From positions 1 to 64,000 of the forward strand of contig JALWEI010000026.1 of the NCBI GenBank assembly GCA_027014125.1: 64,000 nucleotides of DNA. The letters run 5' to 3'. A program made the translations under genes and the position numbers. Positions 52,738-59,625 of this stretch are shown here, one piece after another. This DNA is from Acidilobaceae archaeon (GTDB lineage Archaea; Thermoproteota; Thermoprotei_A; Sulfolobales; Acidilobaceae). Below the pieces are notes generated by a model, which was not told the DNA's origin, searched no databases, and saw only the letters and a program-made list of their open reading frames with translations. Numbering within the stretch: position 1 is the first letter of the stretch; each line of letters starts with the position of its first letter.

Positions 52738-52984
52738 TTAAACTACTACCTAACGTATAAAATTACGGAACAGCCCTATATAAGATTTTCTATATATAAC
52801 TAAGGAAAAAACTATGATGGAGCGTATCCTTCGGAGAGGCACCAACTATGCTCCACCATTATAAGGCCGCTAAAAAATTTAAATTTGAATACATACTATT
52901 TATTTAATTGGTGAGTTCAAATTTGCATATATACTCTAATAACCTATATTATAGGACTAATAATCCTAAAAATGGTGTGCAAGG
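52738..52984. promoter_or_regulatory. AT-rich divergent promoter region with inverted repeats
   Basis: A 247-base gap between divergent genes, much more AT-rich than the surroundings. AAATTTGAA (52881-52889) and TTCAAATTT (52916-52924) form a perfect inverted repeat across a 26-base spacer. A second pair, TGGAGC near 52816-52822 and GCTCCA near 52850-52855, lies to the left. TATA-like sequences are abundant, so start sites cannot be assigned. Confidence 0.45.
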
Positions 52985-53929
52985 ATGATCATAAAAACTG
53001 GTATAGTCGTGTCCGTGGACGGGGTTACCAAGCGGTATGGCCGGGTAGTGGCGCTAGATAAGGTGAGCTTCAGCGTAAGGCATGGTTCCATACATGCGCT
53101 GCTAGGCCATAATGGGGCTGGCAAAACAACGGCCATAAGGCTGGTCGCTGGCCTGCTAAAGCCCAGTAAGGGCAGCGTGAGCGTCTTTGGTGGAGACCCG
53201 TACAGGGAGCCGAGGGTAAAGGCATGGCTAGGCTACGCAGGCGAATACGGGGGCCTTTACGGGAGCCTAAGCGTCATGGATAACCTATGGCGATTCTGCA
53301 CGCTAAAAATAGGCGACGCCCATGCATGCACCGGGGAGATTGAATGGATATCCGGCGAGCTCCATCTTCATGACATCCTAGATAGGAAGGTAGCAGAGCT
53401 CTCGGCGGGGAATAGGCAACGGGTAGCCCTGGCCAGGGCATTTATCGGATCCCCAAAGCTTGTGCTGCTGGACGAGCCGCTGAACAGGCTCGATCCCGTA
53501 TGGAGGAGAAGGATAAAGGGTTTCCTAAGGAGGTATGCAACCAAGAGGCGGGCCTCCATACTATTCTCGTCGCACATACTATCAGACGTTGAAGAGATCG
53601 CTGACGAAGTCACTATACTGATGAGGGGGAGAGTAGTCTATAATGGCTCATTGAAAGAGTTATTCCACTCTGCGGGTAGTGTTAGGGTCAAGATAGGGGG
53701 AGACAGGGACGTTCTACGCACAATTACTCAGGAGTTTGGGGATAACATATCTAATATTCATGAGAATAATGAGTACCTGGTGCTAAACTTCGCAAGTATA
53801 GATGAGGCATACAATTTTCTAGAATATATCGCTAGAAACAGGATTAGAATAGAGCTCCTAGAGATGAAGAGGACAACGCTGGAAGATATTTATCTGGAGT
53901 ACTATTTGGAAGGTGTTAGCCTTGAATGA
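52985..53929 (+). CDS. ABC-2 type transporter ATP-binding protein
   Basis: 314 residues. Walker A GHNGAGKTT, signature LSAGNRQRVALARAFIG, Walker B LVLLDEPLNRLDP and switch His in FSSHILSDVEE are intact; the C-terminal 80 residues (VRVKIGGDRDVLRTITQEFGDN...) are the DrrA-like accessory domain. Possible role: export of a peptide, lipid or drug with the following permease. It overlaps the permease start. Base composition becomes more AT-rich towards the 3' end. Confidence 0.9.
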   Translation: MIIKTGIVVSVDGVTKRYGRVVALDKVSFSVRHGSIHALLGHNGAGKTTAIRLVAGLLKPSKGSVSVFGGDPYREPRVKAWLGYAGEYGGLYGSLSVMDNLWRFCTLKIGDAHACTGEIEWISGELHLHDILDRKVAELSAGNRQRVALARAFIGSPKLVLLDEPLNRLDPVWRRRIKGFLRRYATKRRASILFSSHILSDVEEIADEVTILMRGRVVYNGSLKELFHSAGSVRVKIGGDRDVLRTITQEFGDNISNIHENNEYLVLNFASIDEAYNFLEYIARNRIRIELLEMKRTTLEDIYLEYYLEGVSLE

Positions 53930-54686
53930 CAACACGGAAAAGAATAAGTATATAGGCTACATTAGAGATAGCATACATGAGACTATATTTATGTTAAAGA
54001 TGAATATATATACAATAGTATTCTTTTCTATCTTCGCTATCATCTATATGCCTCTAGCAATTAATAATATATTCGAAGCGGATTATTACGCCAATACACC
54101 GAACTATATAAAACTAGGAATAATAATACCAATTATAATAACATATAATATACTATTCTCGCTTCTAATAAGCATCATAGTGGCATCTGCAATAGAACAG
54201 GAGAGAGCGCAACATATCCTAGAGTATCTCTATGTATACTCCCGTTATAACATCAACGGATTCCTAGCCATAAAACTCCTATCAAGCCTACTCATGGGTA
54301 TAACTATAACGATACCATATATACTACTAGTATACACAGTTATTAACATGCACATTAATATCAGAATAAATGAAGTTATAACGATATTCCTATCTATCCT
54401 CATATCTGTAGTATCATTTACCTATATAATGCTTATAATTGTACTTGTATTAAGGCCTAAATACACTTCAACCGTGAAGTTCTCCCTTATCATACTCGTA
54501 TACCTCGCTATATCCCTTCTCGCTAGGAAAATAGAAAGTCCAGAGTCTCTAGCAAAGCTGAATGTCACTCTAACAGAGATAGTACTCCCAACGTACATAG
54601 TATCAGCGGTAATCCTAATCATCTCTATCATTGTATATCATATTATGAAGGACAGGATAGTTGAACTATCACTAAGAGAAGGGTAA
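53922..54686 (+). CDS. ABC-2 type transporter permease, AT-rich
   Basis: About 254 residues, six membrane helices very rich in Ile (MNIYTIVFFSIFAIIYMPLAI; YILLVYTVINMH; YIMLIIVLVL). No sequence family can be named beyond its position after the ATPase. The TTG at 53922 is 6 bases after GGTG; it overlaps the ATPase stop. Its ATA/AAT-rich codons differ sharply from the chromosome, suggesting recent transfer. The next base pairs downstream are the cut-off end of a toxin gene. Confidence 0.75.
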   Translation: MNDNTEKNKYIGYIRDSIHETIFMLKMNIYTIVFFSIFAIIYMPLAINNIFEADYYANTPNYIKLGIIIPIIITYNILFSLLISIIVASAIEQERAQHILEYLYVYSRYNINGFLAIKLLSSLLMGITITIPYILLVYTVINMHINIRINEVITIFLSILISVVSFTYIMLIIVLVLRPKYTSTVKFSLIILVYLAISLLARKIESPESLAKLNVTLTEIVLPTYIVSAVILIISIIVYHIMKDRIVELSLREG

Positions 54687-54691
54687 GAGAA

Positions 54692-54970
54692 TCACAACAC
54701 GCACAAGCCTCCTCCCTTGTGCTCTCCGGAACCTCTTCTATGCTGTGGAGTGTTACGTCCTCTGTGAGGATCTCGTTTATTGTTGTCTCTAGGGTTTCCC
54801 CTTGTGAGGGTAGTGTACCTGGTCAGCTTGTTCATGTTACTCTTGATCTCCTCTACGAGGGCATCTATCGTGTGCAGTTCCAGGCTTATTACTGCCCTTG
54901 CGAAGGCCCTTGAGACCCTTCCGCCTAGGAGCGCTGAGAATAGTATGTTGGTGTCAAATATCACGTCCAC
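54692..54970 (-). pseudogene. PIN-domain toxin, frameshifted and truncated (module TA-1)
   Basis: The N-terminal half is a good PIN start (MDVIFDTNILFSALLGGRVSRAFARAVISLE). After LTRYTTLTR the frame is wrong; dropping one base of a GGGG run restores LETTINEILTEDVTLHSIEEVPESTREEA, which aligns with TA-6 (EEDIPESIREEAWRLV). The restored frame runs to the left beyond the stop and into the end of the ABC permease without the last PIN aspartates, so the 3' third is lost. A dead toxin, cut by a rearrangement. Confidence 0.75.
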
Positions 54971-55182
54971 GCCTTGTCCTCCTTGCTACCCCTCTCCTGA
55001 TCTCTTCTAACAGATCCGCCGCTTCCTGGGTGTGTTCTGGCTCCCTCGTGGCCTCCATCTCCGCCAGGGCCCTGAGCTTTCCTCAGAGCCTTCCTAAGAT
55101 ACGCCTCAACCTCTCCTTCGTTCATCCAGTCGGGTACTTCAACTTCTACCACAATCCTCTTCGTAGCCACCGCCCCTCCCAT
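54961..55182 (-). pseudogene. Antitoxin of module TA-1, frameshifted
   Basis: Begins like its siblings (GGAVATKRIVVEVEVPDWMNEGEVEAYLRKALRK). Then one extra A in an AAA run throws the frame; removing it gives LRALAEMEATREPEHTQEAADLLEEIRRGVARRTRR, a normal helical antitoxin tail that ends just at the toxin start. A single-base insertion therefore disabled it. Confidence 0.7.
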
Positions 55183-55214
55183 GCATAGAATATTGCCCCG
55201 GGGGGTGTTTATAT
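55163..55214 (-). repeat. Shared leader block of module TA-1
   Basis: Reads, on the minus strand, ATATAAACA (TATA box), spacer, ATTCTATGCAT, GGGAGGGGCG and GTGGC. Common to all six PIN modules of the array. Confidence 0.75.
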
Positions 55215-55250
55215 CCCGACCCCCGTACTTCCTCTTTATTCTCTCCCTTA
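55209..55250 (-). pseudogene. Relic of a PIN-toxin 3' end
   Basis: Reading TAAGGGAGAGAATAAAGAGG and on to GGGATATAA, the segment aligns base for base with the end of the TA-4/TA-6 toxins (codons for RERMKKKYEAGI), with one inserted base. No toxin body precedes it: the TA-2 toxin ends at 55270. It looks like a scar from a deleted module. Confidence 0.55.
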
Positions 55251-55269
55251 ATGGCTTGGAACTTGATGT

Positions 55270-55701
55270 TTAAGGTCTCCTTACCGCTACTCTCCTCTCT
55301 TCTAGCTCCTCTACCTTGTAGTCCTCCTGATTGTAGGTTAGTATCACTGCATTACCATACCTCTGTGTTAGGTGTAGGGCTAGCGCTACGTAGGGAGAGT
55401 CCTTCGGGTCGTTCACCAGCCCCTCCGCCTCCTCCATGTATTGGGTGTACTCTTCTACACTTACCTCTGTTAAGATCTTAAGTATGGCGTTAAACCTTTC
55501 AATCAGGGCTTCTGCTTCTATGCTCTTCCTTTGGGCTAACCGTGTCAAGATCCTCCTGAACTCCTCGTGGATATAATCAGGAACGTAAAGCCTTGCCCCG
55601 ACTATGTAGAGCTGTAGTAGAACCGACGCCGTGTAACCGTAGGGATTGAGTACCGCTGCTAACAGGACGTTCAAGTCGACGACGATCGGTGCCTCCTCCA
55701 T
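55270..55701 (-). CDS. PIN-domain ribonuclease toxin (module TA-2)
   Basis: 143 residues, VapC-like. Acidic PIN residues lie in PIVVDLNVLLAAVLNP (with Asp-Leu-Asn where Asp-Thr-Asn is usual), HEEFRRILTRL and LVNDPKDSPYVALALHL, with a final NQEDY. Its sequence differs widely from the neighbouring toxins. Overlaps the antitoxin by 31 bases. Expected to cleave RNA when unpaired from its antitoxin (family knowledge). Confidence 0.82.
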   Translation of the reverse strand: MEEAPIVVDLNVLLAAVLNPYGYTASVLLQLYIVGARLYVPDYIHEEFRRILTRLAQRKSIEAEALIERFNAILKILTEVSVEEYTQYMEEAEGLVNDPKDSPYVALALHLTQRYGNAVILTYNQEDYKVEELEERRVAVRRP

Positions 55702-55889
55702 ACAGCCTCCTCCACCTTGGAGAATATCTCCCTCAGCTCATCATCGCCCAGTCTCTCCCTTACCATGACCATAGAGAGCCAGGCTTCGAACGCCCTAACC
55801 AGCCTCTCAACTCTCTCCCTATCCCTGGCCAGACCCTCAGGTACCTCTACCTCTATGGTTATTTTCTTGGTTGCCACCGCCCCTCCCAT
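55671..55889 (-). CDS. Antitoxin of module TA-2
   Basis: 72 residues. Starts with the array-wide GGAVATKKITIEVEVPEG followed by helices (ERVERLVRAFEAWLSMVMVRERLGDDELREIFSKVEEAVW). A strand then helices suggests a ribbon-helix-helix type DNA-binding antitoxin, but this is inference. The real start may be the GTG 12 bases further in (55877), directly after GGGAGGGGCG. Confidence 0.75.
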   Translation of the reverse strand: MGGAVATKKITIEVEVPEGLARDRERVERLVRAFEAWLSMVMVRERLGDDELREIFSKVEEAVWRRHRSSST

Positions 55890-55919
55890 GCATAGAATTA
55901 TACAGGAGGATGTTTATAT
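55870..55919 (-). repeat. Shared leader block of module TA-2
   Basis: TATA box ATATAAACA, ATTCTATGCAT, GGGAGGGGCG, GTGGCAACC. With the adjoining 30 bases of antitoxin coding, 40 bases are identical to module TA-4. Confidence 0.75.
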
Positions 55920-55923
55920 CACC

Positions 55924-56324
55924 CTAGCACTCTACACCCTTCTCCCCCAGCCTCTCCCTGGCCCACTCCACCGCTTCCCTGGCTATCCTCAACTCCTCTC
56001 TCGCCTCCTCCTCAACCACCGGCGGGCCTGGGTACCTGGCTTCTACTGCGTAGTATGTGAGGTCCTTCACGTGTAGGCTCCTTATATACCCTACATCCAC
56101 CTTCTCGCTTAGCAGGTCTACCAGCTTCCATATGTCATGGACCTTGGAGGCTTCACCTTATATGCTGTTAGAAGCGCCTTTAGGGCCTTTTCTACTGCTT
56201 GTTGTGCGTGGAAGGCTGCCAGCCCAGGGTCTACCCCTATCTCTAGGGCGGCCTCCGCCAGTCTCAGGTCGTCGAGGGCCTTACGCATCCACATGCAGGT
56301 TACGTCAGACATGTATTCCTTCAC
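55924..56324 (-). pseudogene. HEPN-domain protein with a one-base frameshift
   Basis: The open part (MRKALDDLRLAEAALEIGVDPGLAAFHAQQAVEKALKALLTAYKVKPPRS) is a typical HEPN N-terminal half. One missing base near 56146 puts it out of frame; restoring it gives HDIWKLVDLLSEKVDVGYIRSLHVKDLTYYAVEARYPGPPVVEEEAREELRIAREAVEWARERLGEK and a stop at 55924. That completes a HEPN of 133 residues with the R-x(1-6)-H catalytic motif. Sequencing error or recent mutation. Partner of the overlapping MNT gene. Confidence 0.75.
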
Positions 56325-56652
56325 CCGTTATGGCGGCCTCGAAGGAGGCCTCTTCCTCCACGTTCCTGCTATAGTATTCCGTGCCCTCTATTAGTAGGTC
56401 TACGGGCCCGCCTAGGAGGGGCCTGAGCCTCCTGTATATCCTCCTCCATAGGAGCTTCCTAACCCTCCACTCCAGCCCTCCCACTATGACCACTAGTATG
56501 TCCCAGTCGCTGTCCTCCCTTGCCTCTCCCCGCGCCCTGCTCCCGAAGAGTATGACCTTCTCCACCCTTACCCCCAGCTTCCCGGCCTCCTCCATTATAA
56601 CCCTCTTAATCTCCCTGAGGAACTCCCCGTCAACCCCATCCCTCGTCAACAT
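56305..56652 (-). CDS. MNT-type nucleotidyltransferase (antitoxin partner of HEPN)
   Basis: 115 residues. VEKVILFGSRARGEAREDSDWDILVVI contains the GS-x-x-(R)G-x(9)-D-x-D motif of minimal nucleotidyltransferases. In MNT/HEPN pairs the MNT modifies and silences the HEPN RNase (established). It lacks the shared leader block and starts 18 bases after the TA-3 toxin stop, so it may be transcribed with TA-3. Overlaps HEPN by 20 bases. Confidence 0.85.
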   Translation of the reverse strand: MLTRDGVDGEFLREIKRVIMEEAGKLGVRVEKVILFGSRARGEAREDSDWDILVVIVGGLEWRVRKLLWRRIYRRLRPLLGGPVDLLIEGTEYYSRNVEEEASFEAAITGEGIHV

Positions 56653-56670
56653 CTTTCCAATATTATTATT

Positions 56671-57171
56671 CTAGCATCTAGTCTTATTATCTGGGCAATA
56701 TCTCTCCTTGAGGTACTCCTCTATCTGCCTCCAGCTCTTTCCCTCTAGTAGCATTTCTAGGGCTCTTGTATCCAGTGCCTTGTACCTCCTCGTCTCTAGG
56801 GAGTGTCTTATCATTTCCCTATCATTGGTCCATACTGGCGCATTGTACTGGAGCGCCAGCGCTATGAAAGGCCAATCATCAGAGTCAAACTCTCCAGCTA
56901 TCTCCTTAGCAGTCTTGATATAGGCGTCTTGGAGGCCCGTTGGTGTTATTAGCTCCCCCTTGAGGTCCTCCAGCAACCCCTTGATCCTCTCCCTCGGTAT
57001 GCCCTTCCTTGCTGTGATCTCCTCTATGTGCCTCTCAGCCTCAGCCCATGCTTCCCTGGGTGTTATGATTATTGCTGGCTGGTTGAATAGCGCCTCTCTG
57101 ACTCTCCCGGGCCTTAGGATGGACGCCAGTATCTTGTTGGTATCAATCACCACGAACCTTGGATAGCTCAT
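56671..57171 (-). CDS. PIN-domain ribonuclease toxin (module TA-3)
   Basis: 166 residues. FVVIDTNKILASILRPGRVREALF gives the first Asp; EAWAEAERHIEEI the Glu; GEFDSDDWPFIALALQYNAPVWTNDREMI the later Asp residues. It resembles TA-4 and TA-6 in layout (alleged WTGDR/WTNDR block) but is only moderately similar. Overlaps its antitoxin by 29 bases. Confidence 0.85.
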   Translation of the reverse strand: MSYPRFVVIDTNKILASILRPGRVREALFNQPAIIITPREAWAEAERHIEEITARKGIPRERIKGLLEDLKGELITPTGLQDAYIKTAKEIAGEFDSDDWPFIALALQYNAPVWTNDREMIRHSLETRRYKALDTRALEMLLEGKSWRQIEEYLKERYCPDNKTRC

Positions 57172-57400
57172 CCTCTATCCTCCTGGCTAGGGCCCTCTTT
57201 ATCTCCCTATCTAATTCTAGTATCTCTTCCTCGCTCGCTAGGGGCTCCGGTATAAGATCCTCTAGCTCCTTGAGGATGAGCAGCCTCCTCTCAAGGGCGG
57301 ACCGGGCAATCCTAGCCAGCTCCTCCTCCCCAAGCCCCTCAAGCCCCTCAGGCACCTCAACCTCCACCGTTATCCTCCTAGTTGCCACCGCTCCTCCCAT
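57143..57400 (-). CDS. Antitoxin of module TA-3
   Basis: 85 residues, the longest of the set. GGAVATRRITVEVEVPEGLEGLGEEELARIARSALERRLLILKELEDL is followed by an acidic helical tail that probably wraps the toxin. A likely true start is the GTG at 57388 after GGGAGGAGCG. Confidence 0.75.
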   Translation of the reverse strand: MGGAVATRRITVEVEVPEGLEGLGEEELARIARSALERRLLILKELEDLIPEPLASEEEILELDREIKRALARRIEDELSKVRGD

Positions 57401-57430
57401 ACCTAGAATATTGTTCCTGGGTGTTTATAT
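57381..57430 (-). repeat. Shared leader block of module TA-3
   Basis: ATATAAACACCC, ATTCTAGGTAT, GGGAGGAGCG, GTGGCAAC. The TAA of the preceding (TA-4) toxin lies inside its TATA box. Confidence 0.75.
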
Positions 57431-57919
57431 CCCGGCCTCGTATTTCTTCTTCATTTTCATCCTTACTTCTTCTAGTGGTGCTCCTTCTAGGAGCATCTCT
57501 GCTCCCTCCGTGTCGATGGCTGTGAAGTATCTGAACCCGGTCTCAGCGGAGAGCCTGAGCAGCCCCCTGTCCCCGGTCCACAGCGGAACCCCAAGATGCA
57601 TAGCCAGGGCGACGAATGGTGCATCGGCGAGATCCACATTCTTTACTATCTCCAGGGCCCTTGGCAGGTGTCTTGCGTACTCCTCTTTTCTGTGCAGCAT
57701 GGTGGTCTCCTCTAGGAACCGGTCTATTATTCTTTTCATCTCCTCTCTTGATAGGTTTAGGTATCTCTGGAGCTTGTGGATGTGCCTGTATAGTTCCTCC
57801 CTGAGCTCGGCTGGTGCATGCAGCTTTAGGTTCCCCCGTAGGAGGATGATCTCCCTTATCCGGCCCCTCTTTAGCAATGCGGAGAATACTATGTTTGTGT
57901 CGGCCACCAGATCTATCAT
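57425..57919 (-). CDS. PIN-domain ribonuclease toxin (module TA-4)
   Basis: 164 residues. DLVADTNIVFSALLKRGRI, ELREELYRHIHKL and NVDLADAPFVALAMHLGVPLWTGDRGLLRL carry the PIN acidic residues. The last 57 residues are almost identical to the TA-6 toxin; 76 bases (57531-57606) match TA-6 exactly while the first halves differ strongly. Its stop codon TAA at 57427-57425 falls in the TATA box of TA-3. Confidence 0.87.
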   Translation of the reverse strand: MIDLVADTNIVFSALLKRGRIREIILLRGNLKLHAPAELREELYRHIHKLQRYLNLSREEMKRIIDRFLEETTMLHRKEEYARHLPRALEIVKNVDLADAPFVALAMHLGVPLWTGDRGLLRLSAETGFRYFTAIDTEGAEMLLEGAPLEEVRMKMKKKYEAGI

Positions 57920-58143
57920 CTGTGGTCCTCCATTACCCTCCTGTATATGGACCTCTTTGCCTCCCCTGCTAGCTCCTCTACCTCCTCCTGATTGGGCTCT
58001 CTCCTCTGGGCCCTCTCAAGGGCTAGGTATAGCACTGCTCTCCTCGCGGCAGATACGATGGCCTCTCTAGCCTCCCACTCACTCACCCATTCAGGTACCT
58101 CAACCTCTATGGTTATTTTCTTGGTTGCCACCGCCCCTCCCAA
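57916..58143 (-). CDS. Antitoxin of module TA-4
   Basis: 75 residues: VATKKITIEVEVPEWVSEWEAREAIVSAARRAVLYLALERAQRREPNQEEVEELAGEAKRSIYRRVMEDHR. The track-type start is TTG, not ATG, at the position where other modules have ATG; the conserved GTG at 58131, 4 bases after GGGAGG, is the likelier start. Overlaps its toxin by 4 bases. Confidence 0.75.
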   Translation of the reverse strand: MGGAVATKKITIEVEVPEWVSEWEAREAIVSAARRAVLYLALERAQRREPNQEEVEELAGEAKRSIYRRVMEDHR

Positions 58144-58174
58144 TGAATAGAATAATGCTTCCGGGTGTTTATAT
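58124..58174 (-). repeat. Shared leader block of module TA-4
   Basis: A 51-base sequence identical, base for base, to 59472-59522 (module TA-6). It includes the TATA box, the ATTCTATTCAT motif, GGGAGGGGCG and the first antitoxin codons. The TAA of the TA-5 toxin lies in its TATA box. Confidence 0.8.
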
Positions 58175-58573
58175 CTGGGCTTTCTTGAACGGGTTCTCTA
58201 CCCTTATTATCTCCTTGTATGGCTTCTCGTCCTCGCTCAGGATCACATCTACCCCGTTATTCCTGTAGGTATAGGCCAGGAGCCTATCCCAGAAGTACCT
58301 CGCCGGTGATCCTGCTGCTTGGAGCACCTCTGTGTGGGTGTAACTGAGTACCTCTAGTACCCTAGATAGTAGGTTAGCCATGCTGATAGCCTCTTCCAGG
58401 ACCTCTGGGGCCTTCCTTGAGATAACGTATACCATTTCTGCTAGAACCTGCGCCGCTATCCTATAACTTCCAGGATCTTCGATAACATCCCTTAATATCT
58501 CCTCGGCTGTCCTCCTTTTCTCCTCCTCTCCTGCCAGGGCGTAGACTAGTATGTTAGTATCTAGTCCTTTCAC
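58169..58573 (-). CDS. PIN-domain ribonuclease toxin (module TA-5)
   Basis: 134 residues of a different PIN lineage: KGLDTNILVYALAGEEEKRRTAEEIL, QVLAEMVYVISRK and RYFWDRLLAYTYRNNGVDVILSEDEKPYK, resembling classical VapC. It shares no close similarity with the other toxins of the array beyond the fold. Overlaps the antitoxin by 20 bases. Confidence 0.87.
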   Translation of the reverse strand: MKGLDTNILVYALAGEEEKRRTAEEILRDVIEDPGSYRIAAQVLAEMVYVISRKAPEVLEEAISMANLLSRVLEVLSYTHTEVLQAAGSPARYFWDRLLAYTYRNNGVDVILSEDEKPYKEIIRVENPFKKAQI

Positions 58574-58766
58574 TGTATACCTCCTCCCTCGGTGGTATGT
58601 CTTTAACCAGTGCTCCCTTACTCCTGGCCCTGGCGAGGATCTCCTCCAGCTCCTCTCTCGGTTTCAGTACTCTATACCTTAACCCCTTCAAAACATCCTC
58701 AAGCCTCACGCCCTCAGGTAGCTCTATCTCGACGACCACCCTCCTCTCGGCCACTGCTTCCCCCAT
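58554..58766 (-). CDS. Antitoxin of module TA-5
   Basis: 70 residues. GEAVAERRVVVEIELPEGVRLEDVLKGLRYRVLKPREELEEILARARSKG. The most divergent N-terminus of the set (GEAVAERR for GGAVATKK), matching its different toxin. The tail resembles AbrB/VapB-linked regions that bind VapC. Confidence 0.75.
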   Translation of the reverse strand: MGEAVAERRVVVEIELPEGVRLEDVLKGLRYRVLKPREELEEILARARSKGALVKDIPPREEVYSERTRY

Positions 58767-58796
58767 GCATAGAATTATGGGGGAGGGTGTTTATAT
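58749..58796 (-). repeat. Shared leader block of module TA-5
   Basis: ATATAAACACCC, ATTCTATGCAT, GGGGGAAGCA, GTGGCC. Less conserved at the ribosome site. The TAA of the TA-6 toxin lies in its TATA box. Confidence 0.7.
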
Positions 58797-59288
58797 CCCA
58801 GCCTCGTATTTCTTCTTCATCCTCTCCCTTACCTCCCCTAGCGGGGCCCCTTCTAGGAGCATCTCCACCCCCTCCGTGTCGATGGCTGTGAAGTACCTGA
58901 ACCCGGTCTCAGCGGAGAGCCTGAGCAGCCCCCTGTCCCCGGTCCACAGCGGAACCCCAAGATGCATAGCCAAAGCAACAAAGGGCCAATCATCCGGGTC
59001 TACATTATGGACAAGTCTCCATGCCTCCTCCCTTATACTCTCCGGGATATCTTCTTCATTGACTACTTCTATGTATGGTTTTATGATGGTGTTGTAGATC
59101 TCCCTCATTAGCTGTGGTTCTGCCCCTACGTATTCCGCCGCTCTTGGTACCAGCTTCTCCACCTCTTCTATTATCCTTCTTGGTGCTACGAGTGTTACTG
59201 CGCCCCTCATTGTTAGGAAGAGTCTTCGTAGCCTTACTCCGCCTATTAGGATAGAGAATGCAATGTTTGTATCCACGACTAGCCTCAT
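58791..59288 (-). CDS. PIN-domain ribonuclease toxin (module TA-6)
   Basis: 165 residues from the ATG at 59288, 2 bases after the antitoxin stop (the open frame to 59372 is antitoxin coding in another frame). MRLVVDTNIAFSILIGGVRLRRLFL, RRIIEEVEKLVPRAAEYVG and NVDPDDWPFVALAMHLGVPLWTGDRGLLRL carry the PIN acidic residues. The C-terminal part is nearly identical to TA-4. Confidence 0.87.
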   Translation of the reverse strand: MRLVVDTNIAFSILIGGVRLRRLFLTMRGAVTLVAPRRIIEEVEKLVPRAAEYVGAEPQLMREIYNTIIKPYIEVVNEEDIPESIREEAWRLVHNVDPDDWPFVALAMHLGVPLWTGDRGLLRLSAETGFRYFTAIDTEGVEMLLEGAPLGEVRERMKKKYEAGI

Positions 59289-59290
59289 CC

Positions 59291-59491
59291 TTATCTTCTC
59301 CCTGCCCTCCTCTTGGCCTCCCTTGCTAGCTCCTCTATGTCCCTCTCCCTGGCTTCCGGGAGCTCCAGCCACCTGTATATGAGGTATAGCTCCCAGGCTC
59401 TCTCCCTTAGCACCCTAACAAAATCCTCCCCAACTCCCTCAGGCACTTCTACCTCTACGGTTATCCTTCTAGTTGCCACCGCCCCTCCCAA
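59291..59491 (-). CDS. Antitoxin of module TA-6
   Basis: 66 residues: VATRRITVEVEVPEGVGEDFVRVLRERAWELYLIYRWLELPEARERDIEELAREAKRRAGRR. As in TA-4, the position of the ATG is TTG, and the GTG at 59479 after GGGAGGGG is the likelier start. It is the first gene of the array in transcription order. Confidence 0.75.
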   Translation of the reverse strand: MGGAVATRRITVEVEVPEGVGEDFVRVLRERAWELYLIYRWLELPEARERDIEELAREAKRRAGRR

Positions 59492-59522
59492 TGAATAGAA
59501 TAATGCTTCCGGGTGTTTATAT
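59472..59522 (-). repeat. Shared leader block of module TA-6
   Basis: Identical over 51 bases to 58124-58174. The TATA box ATATAAACACCC lies about 28 bases before GGGAGGGGCG. Confidence 0.8.
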
Positions 59523-59581
59523 GCTGGGGGCTATCCCTTTTATCTCATCCGTGTAATGAAGCGTTTGGGGATGGATTCTAT

Positions 59582-59595
59582 GGTTGTCTACAACC
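59582..59595 (-). terminator. Inverted repeat after the 633-residue protein gene
   Basis: GGTTGT-CT-ACAACC lies 30 bases downstream of the stop of the gene ending at 59626, in a gap of about 130 bases with no other signal apart from the TA-6 promoter. A short hairpin; terminator role is a guess. Confidence 0.3.
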
Positions 59596-59625
59596 AAGGG
59601 TTAAGACTTAGCCCTTTCATTGCTT

